From Nitriliruptorales bacterium (GTDB lineage Bacteria; Actinomycetota; Nitriliruptoria; Euzebyales; Egibacteraceae), in contig SLNF01000293.1 of NCBI GenBank assembly GCA_007133145.1, forward strand, positions 1-9,174: a stretch of 9,174 nucleotides of DNA, written 5' to 3'. Below, piece by piece: positions 7,662 to 9,174 of this stretch (its first letter is position 1; each line of letters begins with the position of its first letter). The position numbers and the translations under genes were made by a program. The notes below the pieces were generated by a model that made no database searches, had not been told where the DNA came from, and worked only from the letters and a program-made list of their open reading frames with translations.

Positions 7662-7772
7662 GCGCGGGTTGCCGCTCGGGCGATGCCACCTGACGCCTCC
7701 GCGCCGGGCACCCCGGGACGGCAGACGAGAAGCACCGCCCCGATCGCTGTGCCAACCGAGGGATGCCACGCC

Positions 7773-7976
7773 ATGCCTGCCGTCTGTGAGATCTGCGCGA
7801 AGAAGCCGAACTTCAACTACCAGGTGAGCTTCTCGCACCGCCGCAGCAAGCGTCGCTGGAGCCCCAACGTGCAGCGCATCCGCATCTGGGAGAACGGCGG
7901 GGTGCGTCGGGCCCACGTCTGCACCTCCTGCCTCAAGGCCGGCAAGGTCCAGCGCCCGCCGCAACGCACCGCCTGA
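7773..7976 (+). CDS. rpmB: Large ribosomal subunit protein bL28, zinc-binding form
   Basis: This 67-residue protein of the 50S subunit begins MPAVCEICAKKPNFNYQVSF and continues with SHRRSKRRWSPNVQ, the conserved L28 core. Cys5, Cys8, Cys50 and Cys53 form the four-cysteine zinc site of the C+ type. The start is ATG 7773 with GAGGGA (7758-7763) nine bases upstream; an in-frame ATG at 7683 would add a long, unrelated stretch. It diverges from recG, and the DUF4031 gene follows after seven bases. Confidence 0.97.
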   Translation: MPAVCEICAKKPNFNYQVSFSHRRSKRRWSPNVQRIRIWENGGVRRAHVCTSCLKAGKVQRPPQRTA

Positions 7977-7983
7977 GGCCCAC

Positions 7984-8250
7984 GTGGCCGTCCTCGTCGA
8001 CGCGGCGGTGTGGCGCTGGCGGGGCCGACGCTGGGCGCACCTCGCGAGCGACGCGAGCCACGCAGAGCTCCACGACTTCGCCGCACGCCTCGGTCTGCGC
8101 CGCGAGCACTTCCAAGGCGACCACTACGACGTCCCCACCGAACTGCGGGCCCACGCGCTCGCCCTCGGCGCGACCCCGGTGAGCAGCCGCGAGCTCGTCA
8201 ACGCGCTACGTCACGCAGGGCTTCGCCGACCGGGCGCCCGTCGTCGCTGA
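7984..8250 (+). CDS. DUF4031 domain protein
   Basis: An 88-residue protein made almost wholly of a DUF4031 domain, found in many Actinobacteria and not characterised as far as I know. The family pattern is clear: AVLVDAAVWRWRGRRWAHLASD at the start, then ELHDFAARLGLRREHF, DHYDVPTELRAHAL (His47, Tyr48, Asp49) and the final VSSRELVNALRHAGL. The tail is basic. The start is GTG 7984 with a short GAGG about five bases upstream, inside or just after the rpmB stop, so it is probably co-transcribed and coupled with rpmB. Its last 53 bases overlap the end of the HD-domain gene on the other strand. The function is unknown. Confidence 0.85.
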   Translation: MAVLVDAAVWRWRGRRWAHLASDASHAELHDFAARLGLRREHFQGDHYDVPTELRAHALALGATPVSSRELVNALRHAGLRRPGARRR

Positions 8251-8884
8251 GCCGCTCGAGCTCGTCGAGGAGGTTGGGCCGCACGAGCGCGCCACGCTCC
8301 TGCCGCATCGTCGCGGTGTGATACGGCAACGGTCGCTCGAGCAGGGCGCGCAGGACCTCCCGACGCCCGACGCGGTAGGCGGCGTCGTCGAGATGGTCGT
8401 GCTCCTCGCGGACCTGCCGGGCGTAGCGCAGGTAGGCGCGGCGCTCGCGGCCGAGCACGGCGAGGTCGGCATCGCAGAGCACCGCGGCGTCGGGGCCGTC
8501 GGGAACGTGGTGCTCGGTGGTGAGCACGAGCGCGGCGGTGCGCTCGACGGTGCGGTCGTCGACCCCGCCGCCGGCGAGGGCCTCGGTGGCCAGCTGCGCC
8601 GACCGCGCGACGTTGCCCGGGTCGCCAGGCTCGTAGACCACGTCGTGGAACCAGGCCGCGAGCGCGGTGGCGTGGGGGTGCTCGAGGGGCTCGCCCGCCT
8701 CGGCGAGCCGGTCGATGCCGTCGAGGACGTCGTTGACGTGATGGAGCGTGTGGTAGCGCCGGTGCGGCTCGGTGTAGCGACTCACGAGCATCCCGAGGAG
8801 CGCGTCGGCACCCGTCGACGTCGCCCCGAGGTGGCGCGCCAGACCGCGCCAGCGGCGTCGCAGCGAACTCGAGGAGCCCTGCAC
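8198..8884 (-). CDS. Predicted HD-superfamily metal-dependent phosphohydrolase
   Basis: This 228-residue protein matches the small HD-domain group known from genome surveys (COG4339 type). Visible motifs are RYHTLHH (43-49), AAWFHDVVYE (76-85) with the metal-binding His80-Asp81 pair, the Asn/Ser-containing NVARSAQLA (91-99), TEHH (123-126), and DADLAVLG (138-145) with a further metal-binding Asp. The substrate is not known; related HD proteins hydrolyse nucleotide or other phosphate esters. GTG 8882-8884 is preceded by AAGGAGG (8889-8895) at four bases, slightly close; GTG 8912-8914 is the alternative and adds ten residues. No membrane segment is present. It lies 91 nt after the probable thiL, in the same direction, and runs tail to tail into the DUF4031 gene. 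Confidence 0.85.
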   Translation of the reverse strand: MQGSSSSLRRRWRGLARHLGATSTGADALLGMLVSRYTEPHRRYHTLHHVNDVLDGIDRLAEAGEPLEHPHATALAAWFHDVVYEPGDPGNVARSAQLATEALAGGGVDDRTVERTAALVLTTEHHVPDGPDAAVLCDADLAVLGRERRAYLRYARQVREEHDHLDDAAYRVGRREVLRALLERPLPYHTATMRQERGALVRPNLLDELERLSDDGRPVGEALRDVAR

Positions 8885-8975
8885 CGTGCCTCCTTCGTCC
8901 TCGTTCGGCCTCACTCGTCCCTACGGCACCGCCCGGCGGCGATCGTGCCCGCTGCGCGTCCGGGCCACGCAAGGG

Positions 8976-9174
8976 TCAACGCGGCGCGAAATGCTCGTAC
9001 CCCGCGGTGTCAAGCCGGCGCTCGACGCCGTCGACGACGAGACGCGCCGCGGTCTCGGGGTCGTGCGCCTCGAGTCGGCCGATGATGGCTGCGGGCACCC
9101 CCGGCTCGGCCGCGATCGCCGCGGCGAGGGCCGCCTCGGCGCGCTCGGCGGGCAGGGCCGCGAGCAGCGCGAAG
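8976..9174 (-). CDS. thiL: Thiamine-monophosphate kinase, C-terminal end (partial)
   Basis: Only the last 65 codons lie in the window, ending at TGA (8976-8978); the rest lies beyond the right edge. The end reads VPAAIIGRLEAHDP, then RLVVDGVERRLDTAGYEHFAPR. The pattern of IGR, a VxDG turn and a terminal GYxHF is that of the ThiL C-terminus, where thiamine phosphate is phosphorylated by ATP to thiamine diphosphate. thiL close to rpmB and recG is also common in Actinobacteria. The catalytic and ATP-binding parts cannot be seen, so the call rests on the tail motif and the context. Confidence 0.7.
   Translation of the reverse strand, partial: FALLAALPAERAEAALAAAIAAEPGVPAAIIGRLEAHDPETAARLVVDGVERRLDTAGYEHFAPR

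Overview
The window is a very GC-rich chromosomal stretch (well above 70% G+C by eye) carrying ordinary housekeeping genes in an actinobacterial order. Reading recG, rsmD, coaD, a SepIVA/DivIVA-like coiled coil, DUF177, rpmF, rnc and a mutM-family gene along the minus strand recalls the same series in Mycobacterium and other Actinobacteria. With rpmB and the end of thiL on the far side of recG, this points to an actinobacterium, perhaps a deep-branching one; the exact lineage is inference. GTG starts are very common (seven of the thirteen genes whose start lies in the window).

Layout. 39-239 (minus) is a 66-residue coiled-coil protein of unknown function. It diverges from a J-domain protein with three C-terminal membrane helices (464-1159, plus), which appears to be translated from a leaderless mRNA. 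Converging on that gene is the large minus-strand cluster 1189-7524, transcribed in the order recG > rsmD > coaD > sepIVA-like > DUF177 > rpmF > rnc > mutM-like. It is tightly packed, with TGATG or GTGA junctions at recG/rsmD and rsmD/coaD and a curious seven-codon relay between rpmF and rnc. Hairpins and a possible internal promoter between the sepIVA-like gene and the DUF177 gene may divide it into two units. A divergent promoter region (7525-7772) separates recG from rpmB (7773-7976, plus) and the DUF4031 gene (7984-8250, plus). An HD-domain phosphohydrolase gene (8198-8884, minus) overlaps the DUF4031 gene tail to tail, and the 3' end of a probable thiL (8976-9174, minus) runs off the right edge.

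The genes cover replication-fork repair (RecG), ribosome biogenesis (RsmD, L28, L32, RNase III, DUF177/YceD), coenzyme A synthesis (CoaD), division or cell-envelope growth (SepIVA-like) and thiamine diphosphate synthesis (ThiL). I see no mobile element, CRISPR array, tRNA, rRNA or defence island, and no convincing new multi-gene system.

The points most worth a second look are: a MutM/Fpg-family protein at the normal mutM locus that has lost nearly every catalytic and lesion-recognition residue while keeping its fold and zinc finger; a recG whose only well-placed start appears to be ATC behind a perfect Shine-Dalgarno sequence; and the mini-ORF joining rpmF to rnc.
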